NCBI GenBank assembly: GCA_903958995.1
Contig: CAJBVG010000047.1
Location: 1-7,943 of the forward strand
Direction: 5' to 3'
Origin: an uncultured bacterium
Lineage (GTDB): Bacteria > Bacteroidota > Bacteroidia > Sphingobacteriales > Sphingobacteriaceae
DNA length: 7,943 bases
Shown in pieces: positions 1 through 6,762 of this stretch (position 1 is the stretch's first letter; each line of letters begins with the position of its first letter). The notes beneath the pieces are model-generated. The model was not told the DNA's origin. It saw only the letters and a program-made list of their open reading frames with translations, and ran no database searches. The translations under genes were made by a program, and so were the position numbers.

Positions 1-1834
1 CTTCTCCTAACGACCATACGTTGAATGCAAAACTAATTTCGAAAGCAGACATCATACCTTTGTCAACTTTTTCTAAGTCGTCTTGAGTAAATCCTTTTGC
101 TGCTAATGAATCGAAGTTAATGTGTGGAGCACCTTTAATAGTTGCATATCCTTTTGCATAATTGATGATCGCATCAATTTGACTTTCGTCATAACCTAAA
201 TTTCTTAAGGTTGCTGGAACAGCTTGGTTGATGATTTTGAAATAACCACCACCTGATAATTTTTTGAACTTCACTAAAGCGAAGTCTGGCTCGATACCAG
301 TAGTATCGCAATCCATTACTAAACCAATTGTTCCTGTTGGAGCAATAACAGTTGTTTGAGCATTACGGTATCCGTGTTTCTCTCCTAACTCTACTGCTTT
401 ATCCCATGCATTACATGCTGCAGATAATAAATAATCTGGGCAGTATTTAGGATCGATACCTGGAGGCGCAATCTCTAAACCTTCGTAAGCATCAGTTGCG
501 TTGTAAGCTGCATAACGGTGGTTACGCATTACTCGCATCATATCTTTTTTGTTCTCTTCGAATTTTACGAATGGACCTAAGTGTCTAGCCATCTCTGCAG
601 ATGTTGCATAAGCTACACCCGTCATGATTGCTGTAATAGCTCCACCAATTGCACGACCTTTATCACTATCATAAGCAATACCTGCAACCATTAACATTGA
701 ACCTAAGTTTGCATAACCTAAACCTAATGTTCTGTATTCGTATGATAATTGAGCTACTTCTTGTGATGGGAATTGTGCCATCAAAACTGAAATCTCAAGA
801 ACCATTGTCCAGATACGGCAAATGTGCTCGAATCCTTTTACATCAAACTCTAATGTTTGCTCATTAAAGAAGTGACGTAAGTTTACAGATGCTAAGTTAC
901 AAGCAGTGTTATCTAAGAACATGTATTCCGAGCAAGGGTTAGAAGCGTTGATTCTTCCTCCTTGTGGACATGTATGCCATTCGTTAATTGTTGTGTCGTA
1001 TTGTACACCAGGATCTGCACAAGCCCAAGCAGCAAATGCGATATCGTCCCATAATTTTTGAGCTGGAACACTGCTGATTTTTTTGCCGTTTGTACGACCG
1101 ATTAAATCCCAATCTGTTCCATTCTCTAAAGCACGGAAGAAAGTATTTGGTATACGTACCGAGTTGTTTGAATTTTGTCCAGCAACTGTTCTGTATGCTT
1201 CTCCTTCATAGTCAGATGAGTAACCTGCAGCGATTAAAGCAGCAACTTTTTTCTCTTCTTCAACTTTCCAGTTTACGAAACCTACAATTTCTGGGTGATC
1301 TAAATCTAAACATACCATCTTCGCAGCGCGACGAGTAGTACCACCAGATTTAATTGCACCTGCAGCACGGTCACCGATTTTTAAGAACGACATCAAACCA
1401 GATGAATGACCACCACCTGATAATTTTTCGCTCTCTCCACGGATACGTGAGAAGTTTGTTCCTACACCTGAACCGTATTTGAAGATACGTGCTTCACGAA
1501 CCCAAAGATCCATGATACCACCTTCGTTTACTAAATCATCATCTACTGATAAGATAAAGCAAGCGTGAGGTTGTGGACGCTCATATGCTGAAGTTGATTT
1601 TTCTAATTTCTCTGTTGTTGGATTTACGAAGTAGTGACCTTGTGGTTTACCTGTAATACCATATGAAGAATGTAATCCTGTGTTGAACCATTGTGGTGAG
1701 TTCGGTGCAGCCAATTGACCAACGATAGTATATACTAATTCGTCGTAGAAAATTGTTGCATCATCATCTGTTGCGAAGTAATTATAACGCTTACCCCAAT
1801 CCATCCAGCAATTTGCCATACGATGTGCAACTTG
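1..1834 (-). CDS. nrdJ: Class II (adenosylcobalamin-dependent) ribonucleotide reductase, main part after an in-frame stop; C-terminus outside window
   Basis: NrdJ reduces ribonucleotides to deoxyribonucleotides for DNA synthesis, using adenosylcobalamin to create a thiyl radical. This part gives 611 further codons in the same frame as the N-terminal fragment at 1838-2101, and no other stop occurs down to base 1. Numbering from the ATG at 2101 and counting the stop as residue 89, the visible landmarks are the first redox cysteine in ACFILSVDDD (Cys181), the active-site motif NPCSE (Asn388, Cys390, Glu392; Cys codon 932-934), the partner cysteine in TACNLASVNL (Cys401) and the PTGTIG loop (588-593). 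The 11-residue spacing from Cys390 to Cys401 is that expected for class II enzymes. The window ends at residue 700, in VWSLGE, so the C-terminal tail is missing; relatives are roughly 850 residues. If translation does not pass the TAA, the first ATG is at 1817-1819, 15 bp past the stop, and would make a protein lacking the N-terminal 94 residues. Family identity is certain; whether the gene is functional is not. Confidence 0.93.
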
Positions 1835-1837
1835 TTA
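1835..1837 (-). other. In-frame nonsense codon (TAA) inside nrdJ
   Basis: The codons read Ser-Val-TAA-Gln-Val-Ala-His-Arg. Related NrdJ proteins have lysine here (SVKQVxHR or SLKQVxHR), so a single change of AAA to TAA explains the break; the altered base is 1837 on the plus strand. There is no frameshift and no other damage. Causes that fit are a base error in the assembly, a recent point mutation, or readthrough. The other complete genes end in TAA, TAG and TGA, so a reassigned TAA is not supported. Confidence 0.9.
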
Positions 1838-2101
1838 TACTGATCTCTCTGAACCTAATGTTCCATCTGCTTGTGGCACTCCAGCTTTACGGAAATATTT
1901 CTGAGCAAGAATATCCGTAGCTACTTGTGACCATGAGGCGGGAACTTCTACATCGTTCATTTCGAACACAGCATCTCCTGCTGGATTACGAATGACTGAT
2001 GTTCTTTTCTCGTACGTGAATAAATCGTACGGACTAACGCCGTCTTTGGTGAAATAGCGATTCAATTTCATCCCTTTTCCTTTTGTCTCTTTTTTGCTCA
2101 T
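1835..2101 (-). CDS. nrdJ: N-terminal fragment of NrdJ, ended by a premature TAA
   Basis: This open frame encodes 88 residues and is the start of the class II ribonucleotide reductase that continues in the same frame from 1834 to base 1. The segments RYFTKDGVSPYD, SSVIRNP-like SVIRNPAGDAVFEMN and ILAQKYFRKAGVPQADGTLG are characteristic of the N-terminus of Bacteroidota NrdJ proteins. The ATG at 2099-2101 is chosen because relatives start with a short basic stretch before the RYFT motif, and because the in-frame upstream ATG (2165-2167) and TTG (2168-2170) overlap or touch the predicted -10-like box and would lie at or before the transcription start. The fragment alone lacks every catalytic residue, so it cannot be active by itself. 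No strong Shine-Dalgarno is present, as is normal for the phylum. Confidence 0.85.
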   Translation of the reverse strand: MSKKETKGKGMKLNRYFTKDGVSPYDLFTYEKRTSVIRNPAGDAVFEMNDVEVPASWSQVATDILAQKYFRKAGVPQADGTLGSERSV

Positions 2102-2137
2102 TGTATTTCTGTAATTAACTGATTTGGTTATTGTAGG

Positions 2138-2159
2138 CACTTCGAAAAAAGTAGAAGTG
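2138..2159 (-). promoter_or_regulatory. Hairpin at the 5' end of the nrdJ leader
   Basis: On the minus strand, CACTTC and GAAGTG form a perfect 6-bp stem around a 10-base pyrimidine-rich loop. It would begin only a few bases after the transcription start expected from the promoter at 2168-2199 and ends 37 bp before the ATG. It could stabilise the mRNA 5' end or regulate translation. The loop is not followed by a T-run, so it does not look like a terminator. Confidence 0.4.
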
Positions 2160-2167
2160 TTTTTCAT

Positions 2168-2199
2168 CAAATTTAATGTACAGCGATACCTGCTTCAAA
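2168..2199 (-). promoter_or_regulatory. Bacteroidota-type promoter for nrdJ
   Basis: On the minus strand, TTTG (2196-2199) is followed after 20 bp by TAAATTTG (2168-2175). This is an exact match to the Bacteroidota primary sigma factor pattern of a -33 TTTG and a -7 TAnnTTTG. Transcription would start near 2162, leaving a leader of about 60 bases before the ATG at 2101. It lies downstream of the pyk terminator hairpin, so nrdJ can be transcribed on its own. Confidence 0.7.
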
Positions 2200-2262
2200 T
2201 TGAGTTTTCCACACCCTCGAGCTTTATGCACCCCTACAAGAAGTTAAATGCTATAAAACGAA

Positions 2263-2302
2263 GAAAACCAATGTTTTGCCTATGTGGAAAACATTGGTTT
2301 TC
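2263..2302 (-). terminator. Perfect 15-bp inverted repeat, probable pyk terminator
   Basis: Arms 2263-2277 and 2288-2302 are perfectly complementary over 15 bp and enclose a 10-base loop. Each arm has AAAA or TTTT near its ends around a CCAATG/CATTGG core. In the minus direction the stem is followed by TTCGTTTTATAG, a modest T-rich tail, and it begins 36 bp after the pyk stop codon. That position suits termination of pyk before the nrdJ promoter. In the plus direction it is followed by a T-run too (TAATTTTTT), but no plus-strand gene ends here. Confidence 0.7.
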
Positions 2303-2337
2303 GGTAATTTTTTGCTGAAAATCAGCTCAAAGTTCAA

Positions 2338-3768
2338 CTAGTCAATCTTACTGATTTTAATAGTATTAGTACGTCCACTTCGTCCGATAGGAGTGCTAGC
2401 CGTATTAATTACTGCATCACCTTTCTTCACTAATTTATGATGTTTCAGAATGCCGTTCACATCTTTCATGGTTTGGTCGGTACTCTCAAACTTGTTATAG
2501 TAGAATCCTCTTACCCCCCAAACTAAGCTTAATAAACATAGCAATGATTTGTTCGAAGTAAAGATAAATGTTAATGCTTTTGGTCGGTGACTAGAAATTC
2601 GGAATGCAGTATAACCGGAATGGGTCATCGATACAATTCCTATTGCTTCATTTTGTTCTGCTAAAGTACAAGCTGAATAACATATACTATCCGAAGTAAA
2701 TGTAGCCGAATTTTTATGAGGTGCTTGCATTTGCATATATGGATAACCGGATTTTTCCACATTTCTAATAATGATTTGCATCGCATTGATTACCTCTAAA
2801 GGATATTCACCTACCGATGTTTCACCGCTTAGCATTACTGCATCAGCTCCATCTAATACTGAGTTAGCTACGTCATTAACTTCTGCTCTTGTTGGACGAG
2901 GATTAGTAATCATACTCTCCATCATTTGAGTAGCAATAATTACAGGCTTAGCATGCTCTAAACATTTCTTAACGATTAGCTTTTGTATCATTGGAACTTC
3001 TTCCATTGGGCACTCTACTCCTAAGTCACCACGAGCCACCATTACCGCATCAGTTGCTTGAACAATCTCGTCAAGGTTAATTAATGCTTCTGGTTTTTCA
3101 ATTTTCGCAATGACACGTGCTTGTGAACCACGCTTCTTAATAATCGCTTTTAATTCTATAATATCTTTTGCCTCACGAACAAATGATAAGCCCACCCACT
3201 CTACACCTTGCTTTAAAATAAAATCTAAATCTTTTAAATCTTTTGGGGTTAAACTTGGAATCGACACTTTAGTATCTGGCAAGTTAACGCCTTTGTTCGA
3301 TGATAAGATACCACCATAAATTACCTTCACTTTTACAGTATCTTTTCTATTTGAACTAATTACTTTAAACTGAAGTTTACCATCGTCTAATAAAATAATT
3401 TCTCCTGGCTTAACATCTTTAGGAAAAGCTAAATAAGAGATGTATGCTTTTTCAGAATCACCAATACACTTCTTCGTAGTCATAGTGTACTCTTGGTTTT
3501 TCTTTAAGAAAACTCCATTGTTTAACATTTCACCAACACGGATTTTCGGGCCTTGTAAATCGGCTAAAATACCTACGTGTAAATTATGTTTATCGTTAAT
3601 TTCTCTAATCGTTTTAATAAGCTTCGCTAGATCTTCATGCTTGCCGTGTGAAAAGTTGATACGGCAAATATCCATACCCGCTTTGATCATCTTTAACAAC
3701 ACTTCTTTTGATGAAGAAGCTGGTCCTAAGGTTGCAACAATTTTGGTTCTATTATGATATACTTTCAT
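2338..3768 (-). CDS. pyk: Pyruvate kinase
   Basis: Pyruvate kinase transfers phosphate from phosphoenolpyruvate to ADP, giving pyruvate and ATP in the last step of glycolysis in the cytoplasm. The 476 residues match the usual bacterial length. Visible landmarks are NRTKIVATLGPAS near the N-terminus (6-18), the cation and nucleotide site RINFSHG (36-42, with Asn38 and Ser40), DLQGPKIRVG (70-79) leading into the B domain, the signature IAKIEKPEA with catalytic Lys222 and metal ligand Glu224, RGDLGVE with Asp248, and NPRPTRAEVNDVANSVLDGADAVMLSGET (289-317 in part). The C-terminal domain has THSGYTAFRISSHRP (382-396) and ends in the GRTNTIKI strand. The ATG at 3766-3768 is the natural start because the conserved N-terminal motif begins six residues later. 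Upstream by 103 bp is the IPExxxVDY gene on the same strand, a pairing known in Bacteroidota. A probable promoter lies at 3803-3810 and a hairpin terminator at 2263-2302. Nothing appears damaged. Confidence 0.98.
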   Translation of the reverse strand: MKVYHNRTKIVATLGPASSSKEVLLKMIKAGMDICRINFSHGKHEDLAKLIKTIREINDKHNLHVGILADLQGPKIRVGEMLNNGVFLKKNQEYTMTTKKCIGDSEKAYISYLAFPKDVKPGEIILLDDGKLQFKVISSNRKDTVKVKVIYGGILSSNKGVNLPDTKVSIPSLTPKDLKDLDFILKQGVEWVGLSFVREAKDIIELKAIIKKRGSQARVIAKIEKPEALINLDEIVQATDAVMVARGDLGVECPMEEVPMIQKLIVKKCLEHAKPVIIATQMMESMITNPRPTRAEVNDVANSVLDGADAVMLSGETSVGEYPLEVINAMQIIIRNVEKSGYPYMQMQAPHKNSATFTSDSICYSACTLAEQNEAIGIVSMTHSGYTAFRISSHRPKALTFIFTSNKSLLCLLSLVWGVRGFYYNKFESTDQTMKDVNGILKHHKLVKKGDAVINTASTPIGRSGRTNTIKISKID

Positions 3769-3802
3769 AAAATGTATTTTTTGTTCAAGATAATTATTTA
3801 TC

Positions 3803-3810
3803 CAAACATA
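3803..3810 (-). promoter_or_regulatory. Likely -7 promoter element for pyk
   Basis: The minus strand reads TATGTTTG, an exact TAnnTTTG match, ending 34 bp before the pyk ATG. No TTTG occurs at the expected -33 distance, so the promoter is either weak or activator-dependent. Transcription from here would let pyk be made separately from the upstream IPExxxVDY gene. Confidence 0.45.
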
Positions 3811-3871
3811 AGATATTTTTTTGAATTAGTGTACTTGTTACAATTAGTATTCAGTATTGAGATGATAGATA

Positions 3872-4312
3872 TTAGAAGAAAAGGAGATTTTCTTTCGATT
3901 TTAGGGAATAAGGGTCAATCGGGTAAGAGGATTGCACGATTTCAATTTTATTGAGGAGTTGAATAAATTCTTTTTGATCTTCTTCCGATAAAATTTCGGT
4001 GCTAATTATAAAAAAGTCAGTTTGCTTACTTTCTGGAATAATATAAGAATTCCCACTTTTATTACTGAGTAAATAGAGGTCGGTTTCGCTGTTCACCATG
4101 CTGAATTTAAAGCAGGAGTGGTAAGATTCTTCGCCGAAGTCGCTGTATATGAGGAGATCGTCAATTCGAGTAAATCGCAAGGGTAATGCGTTATTAATGA
4201 ACCAGCATAGGCGATAATCGCGAACAGAGGAGCTAATCCCGATCACAGAAATATCAAAATTGTAGTCTACTCGAAGTATTTTCTTACTCAATGCCTTAAA
4301 ATTATTTGTCAA
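3872..4312 (-). CDS. IPExxxVDY family protein (function unknown)
   Basis: This encodes about 146 residues of a Bacteroidota protein family named after its motif and having no established function. The diagnostic motif is present in the variant form IPESKQTDF (92-100), with Thr for Val and Phe for Tyr. A second family-like segment is DYRLCWFINNAL (32-43), with the usual hydrophobic, acidic N-terminus before it. No signal peptide or membrane segment is seen, so it is probably cytoplasmic. The start is uncertain: the frame opens after a TAG at about 4328 and contains no ATG before residue 72, so translation must begin at a TTG, either at 4310-4312 or at 4289-4291, the latter giving MSKKILRVDY and better matching the short N-termini of relatives. 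It precedes pyk by 103 bp on the same strand and is divergent from acpP. The family commonly neighbours rnc, fabF, acpP and pyk, which supports the assignment. Confidence is good for the family and low for the exact start. Confidence 0.8.
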   Translation of the reverse strand: MTNNFKALSKKILRVDYNFDISVIGISSSVRDYRLCWFINNALPLRFTRIDDLLIYSDFGEESYHSCFKFSMVNSETDLYLLSNKSGNSYIIPESKQTDFFIISTEILSEEDQKEFIQLLNKIEIVQSSYPIDPYSLKSKENLLFF

Positions 4313-4360
4313 AATTAATAAAAAAGACTACTATTGAGCTAGAAAAAGCACAGATAGGGC

Positions 4361-4376
4361 TGTTTAAGCAAACATT
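4361..4376. promoter_or_regulatory. Palindrome between divergent genes, overlapping a weak minus-strand -7 box
   Basis: TGTTT and AAACA form an inverted repeat with a 4-base spacer (4361-4374). It overlaps AATGTTTG on the minus strand (4369-4376), one mismatch from TAnnTTTG and the best candidate -7 box for the IPExxxVDY gene; no matching -33 TTTG is seen. It also lies 12 bp before the acpP -33 element. It might be an operator acting on both directions, but the arms are short. Confidence 0.2.
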
Positions 4377-4386
4377 AAATTTATTT

Positions 4387-4417
4387 TTTGTTATTTGTTA
4401 TAATATCTTTTTCTTTG
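4387..4417 (+). promoter_or_regulatory. Probable promoter of the acpP operon
   Basis: TTTG (4387-4390) is followed after 19 bp by TTTCTTTG (4410-4417), one mismatch from the Bacteroidota -7 pattern TAnnTTTG. Transcription would start near 4424, giving an A/T-rich leader of about 27 bases before the acpP ATG. No comparable site is seen before fabF, rnc, plsC or the permease gene, so this probably drives all of them. Confidence 0.5.
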
Positions 4418-4450
4418 CACAGAATTATTAAAAACCTAAATATTAAAATT

Positions 4451-4687
4451 ATGTCAGATATTGCATCAAGAGTAAAAGCAATTATTGTAGAGAAGTTGGG
4501 TGTTGACGAAAGTGAAGTAACGCCAGAGGCAAGCTTTACCAACGACTTAGGTGCTGATTCACTGGATACAGTTGAATTAATCATGGAATTTGAAAAAGAA
4601 TTTAACATCGCTATTCCAGATGAGCAAGCAGAAACTATCGGTACGGTAGGTCAAGCGGTATCTTATTTAGAAAAGAACGTTAAGTAA
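4451..4687 (+). CDS. acpP: Acyl carrier protein
   Basis: The acyl carrier protein holds growing fatty acyl chains on a 4'-phosphopantetheine arm and delivers them to the type II fatty acid synthase enzymes in the cytoplasm. The 78-residue length equals the usual bacterial size. The motif LGADSLDTVELIMEFEKEF is present, with Ser37 as the attachment site for the prosthetic group. The protein is strongly acidic, and helix II after Ser37 carries the acidic residues that dock partner enzymes. The ATG at 4451 is chosen over in-frame upstream starts because MSDIASRVKAII is the standard N-terminus and because upstream codons lie inside the promoter. fabF follows after 21 bp, and its product uses acyl-ACP as substrate. 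Confidence 0.98.
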   Translation: MSDIASRVKAIIVEKLGVDESEVTPEASFTNDLGADSLDTVELIMEFEKEFNIAIPDEQAETIGTVGQAVSYLEKNVK

Positions 4688-4708
4688 TCAATCTCTCTTA
4701 ACAACCTT

Positions 4709-5959
4709 ATGGAATTAAAAAGAGTAGTAGTTACAGGTATTGGAGCACTGACTCCACTGGGGAATTCTGTTCCTGAATTTTGGAAGAATTTGGTAGATGG
4801 AGTCAGTGGTGCTGATATTATTACTCATTTTGATGCCTCTAAATTCAAAACGCAATTTGCTTGCGAGGTAAAGAATTTTCAAATTGAAAATTACCTTGAC
4901 AGAAAAGAAGCGAGAAAATTAGATCCTTTTGTACATTATGCATTAGCTTCTACCGAAGAAGCCGTAAAAGATGCAAACATTGATTTTGATACCCTAGACC
5001 GCGATCGAGCGGGTGTAATTTGGGGTTCGGGAATAGGTGGTTTGCGTACTTTTATCGATGAAGTAACGAACTTCAATGCAGGCGATGGTACTCCACGTTT
5101 CAATCCATTCTTCATTCCGAAAATGATTATTGATATTGCTCCAGGGCATATTTCTATTAAATACGGATTAAGAGGTCCAAATTTTGCAACAGTTTCGGCA
5201 TGTGCATCTTCAACAAACGCCATTATTGATGGTTACAACTACATTCGTTTAGGAATGGCCGACATGATTATTGCCGGTGGTTCTGAAGCAAGTGTTAACG
5301 AAGCAGCAGTAGGTGGTTTTAATGCTATGCATGCTTTATCAACTCGTAATGATTCTCCAAAAACTGCTTCTCGTCCATTTGATTTGGATCGTGAAGGTTT
5401 TGTTTTAGGTGAAGGAGCTGCGACTTTGATTTTAGAAGAATACGAACATGCAAAACGCAGAGGTGCGAAAATCTATGCAGAAATTGCAGGTGGTGGTTTA
5501 TCCGCAGATGCTAATCACATCACCGCTCCACATCCAGATGGATTAGGCGCGAAAAACGTAATGAAAAATGCTATGCGTGATGCTGGTATGGTCCCAGAAG
5601 ATCTTGATTATATCAATGTTCACGGTACCTCAACTCCTCTTGGAGATATTAGCGAAACCAAAGCCATTATTTCATGCTTCGGTGATCATGCATATAATTT
5701 AAATATCAGTTCTACGAAGTCAATGACTGGTCACTTGTTGGGTGCCGCAGGTGCACTTGAAGCAATCGCTTCAATTTTATCTGTTCAAAACGACATTATA
5801 CCTCCAACAATAAATCACTTCACCGACGATCCTCAATTCGACTCGCGTTTGAACTTAACTTTTAACAAAGCTCAAAAGCGTGTAGTACGTGCAGCTCTTA
5901 GCAATACGTTCGGATTTGGTGGTCATAATGCATCTGTTATTTTCAAAAAAGCAGAATAA
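4709..5959 (+). CDS. fabF: Beta-ketoacyl-ACP synthase II
   Basis: FabF condenses malonyl-ACP with acyl-ACP, releasing CO2 and lengthening the chain by two carbons. The 416 residues fit the FabF length. The protein starts with the typical RRVVVTGxG-like strand (KRVVVTGIGALTPLG). The catalytic triad is visible: nucleophile Cys165 in VSACASS, His305 in NVHGTSTPLGD and His342 in STKSMTGHLLGAAG, with the supporting Lys337 in the same motif. The C-terminal SNTFGFGGHNAS loop, which gates the active site, is also present. Both halves of the thiolase fold are complete. FabF rather than FabB is preferred because it is adjacent to acpP, because of the GTSTPLGD form, and because Bacteroidota carry this arrangement. 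The ATG lies 21 bp after acpP, which indicates co-transcription. Nothing is unusual in the sequence. Confidence 0.97.
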   Translation: MELKRVVVTGIGALTPLGNSVPEFWKNLVDGVSGADIITHFDASKFKTQFACEVKNFQIENYLDRKEARKLDPFVHYALASTEEAVKDANIDFDTLDRDRAGVIWGSGIGGLRTFIDEVTNFNAGDGTPRFNPFFIPKMIIDIAPGHISIKYGLRGPNFATVSACASSTNAIIDGYNYIRLGMADMIIAGGSEASVNEAAVGGFNAMHALSTRNDSPKTASRPFDLDREGFVLGEGAATLILEEYEHAKRRGAKIYAEIAGGGLSADANHITAPHPDGLGAKNVMKNAMRDAGMVPEDLDYINVHGTSTPLGDISETKAIISCFGDHAYNLNISSTKSMTGHLLGAAGALEAIASILSVQNDIIPPTINHFTDDPQFDSRLNLTFNKAQKRVVRAALSNTFGFGGHNASVIFKKAE

Positions 5960-6027
5960 TTATTCTTTTTGAAAAATATATACTTTTTATTGATGCAAGT
6001 TTTTGTGTTAGTTGTTAATCATTGCGT

Positions 6028-6762
6028 ATGCCAATTGGTGTTTTAAAACTCTTCACTTCTCCCCATAAAAAAGACTTAAGAGCCTTGCGTAATATCTTAG
6101 GATTTATTCCTGGAAATTACTCTCTGTATCGTTTAGCCTTACGCCATAAATCTATGGCAATAGATACTCATAAAAAGGGTGTTAAAAATAGCAATGAACG
6201 TTTAGAGTTTCTTGGAGATGCTATATTAGGCTCGGTTGTAGCTGAAGTGCTCTTTAAAAAATTCCCCTATAAAGACGAAGGTTTCTTAACTGAAATGCGT
6301 TCGAAAATGGTTAATCGTTCTCACCTCAATAGCTTATCCAAAAAAATGGGTATTGGAGATATGATTGATTATGATGCTAAATTAAATAATCAAGGAAATA
6401 AAAACTCTTCGTTATTCGGTGATGCTTTTGAAGCAATAATTGGTGCCATATATCTTGATAAGGGTTACGAATTTACTCGTCATTTTATCATCAATAGAAT
6501 TTTAATTCCTCATGTCGATATCGATCAACTCGAACAAACAGAGTCTAATTTCAAAAGCAGATTACTAGAATGGTCGCAGCGCGAAGGCAAAGAAGCTGTG
6601 TTCGAATTACTCGATGAAAAAAGTCATGGCCAATCTCGTTTATTTACCGTTCGTGTATTAATCAATGGCGAAGAAATGGGAACAGGACAAGATTTCAGTA
6701 AAAAGAATGCTGAAAAGAATGCGGCAGAAAAAGCTTGCTTAGCCTTAAATATACTAGCATGA
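6028..6762 (+). CDS. rnc: Ribonuclease III
   Basis: RNase III cuts double-stranded RNA, releasing rRNA precursors from the primary transcript and processing structured mRNAs and antisense duplexes. The 244 residues comprise an N-terminal extension of about 20 residues, the nuclease domain (about 20-165) and a C-terminal double-stranded RNA-binding domain (about 175-242). The signature NERLEFLGD (56-64) supplies catalytic Glu60 and Asp64, and FGDAFEAIIGAIYLD supplies Asp132 and Glu135. The RNA-binding domain ends with the expected KKNAEKNAAEKACLAL helix. The ATG at 6028 is preferred; an in-frame TTG two codons upstream is possible. The gene is 68 bp after fabF with no convincing promoter or terminator between them, and its stop codon overlaps the plsC start as ATGA, so the two are probably translationally coupled. 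Confidence 0.96.
   Translation: MPIGVLKLFTSPHKKDLRALRNILGFIPGNYSLYRLALRHKSMAIDTHKKGVKNSNERLEFLGDAILGSVVAEVLFKKFPYKDEGFLTEMRSKMVNRSHLNSLSKKMGIGDMIDYDAKLNNQGNKNSSLFGDAFEAIIGAIYLDKGYEFTRHFIINRILIPHVDIDQLEQTESNFKSRLLEWSQREGKEAVFELLDEKSHGQSRLFTVRVLINGEEMGTGQDFSKKNAEKNAAEKACLALNILA

Noticed and set aside
649..1338. Short plus-strand open frames within nrdJ
   Set aside because: They are antisense to the continuous nrdJ frame, with no homology or plausible start region.
1835..1837. Recoding of the nrdJ stop as selenocysteine or pyrrolysine, or a changed genetic code
   Set aside because: The codon is TAA, whereas those systems use TGA and TAG. Other genes here end normally in TAA, TAG and TGA, and relatives have Lys at the site, one base away.
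2102..2170. Longer NrdJ N-terminus starting at the TTG at 2168-2170 or ATG at 2165-2167
   Set aside because: These codons touch or directly follow the -7 box TAAATTTG, so they would be at or before the transcription start, and relatives begin near the ATG at 2101.
2314..2326. Small hairpin GCTGA-AAA-TCAGC just after the pyk stop
   Set aside because: Only 5 bp, and in the transcribed direction it is followed by A residues rather than T, so it is not a terminator; the 15-bp hairpin is the better one.
2102..2337. Cobalamin riboswitch or NrdR boxes upstream of nrdJ
   Set aside because: No B12-box-like segment and no pair of ACACnATAT-type NrdR sites could be recognised, and the leader after the predicted start is only about 60 bases.
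4381..4608. Minus-strand open frame over acpP
   Set aside because: It is antisense to a certain acpP gene, has no family resemblance and shows serine-rich shadow composition.
4936..5223. Minus-strand open frame within fabF
   Set aside because: It is a shadow of the conserved fabF frame, with no recognisable domain.
5960..6027. Separate promoter for rnc
   Set aside because: TTTTTG runs are present, but no TTTG and TAnnTTTG pair occurs at 17-22 bp spacing; co-transcription from acpP is simpler.
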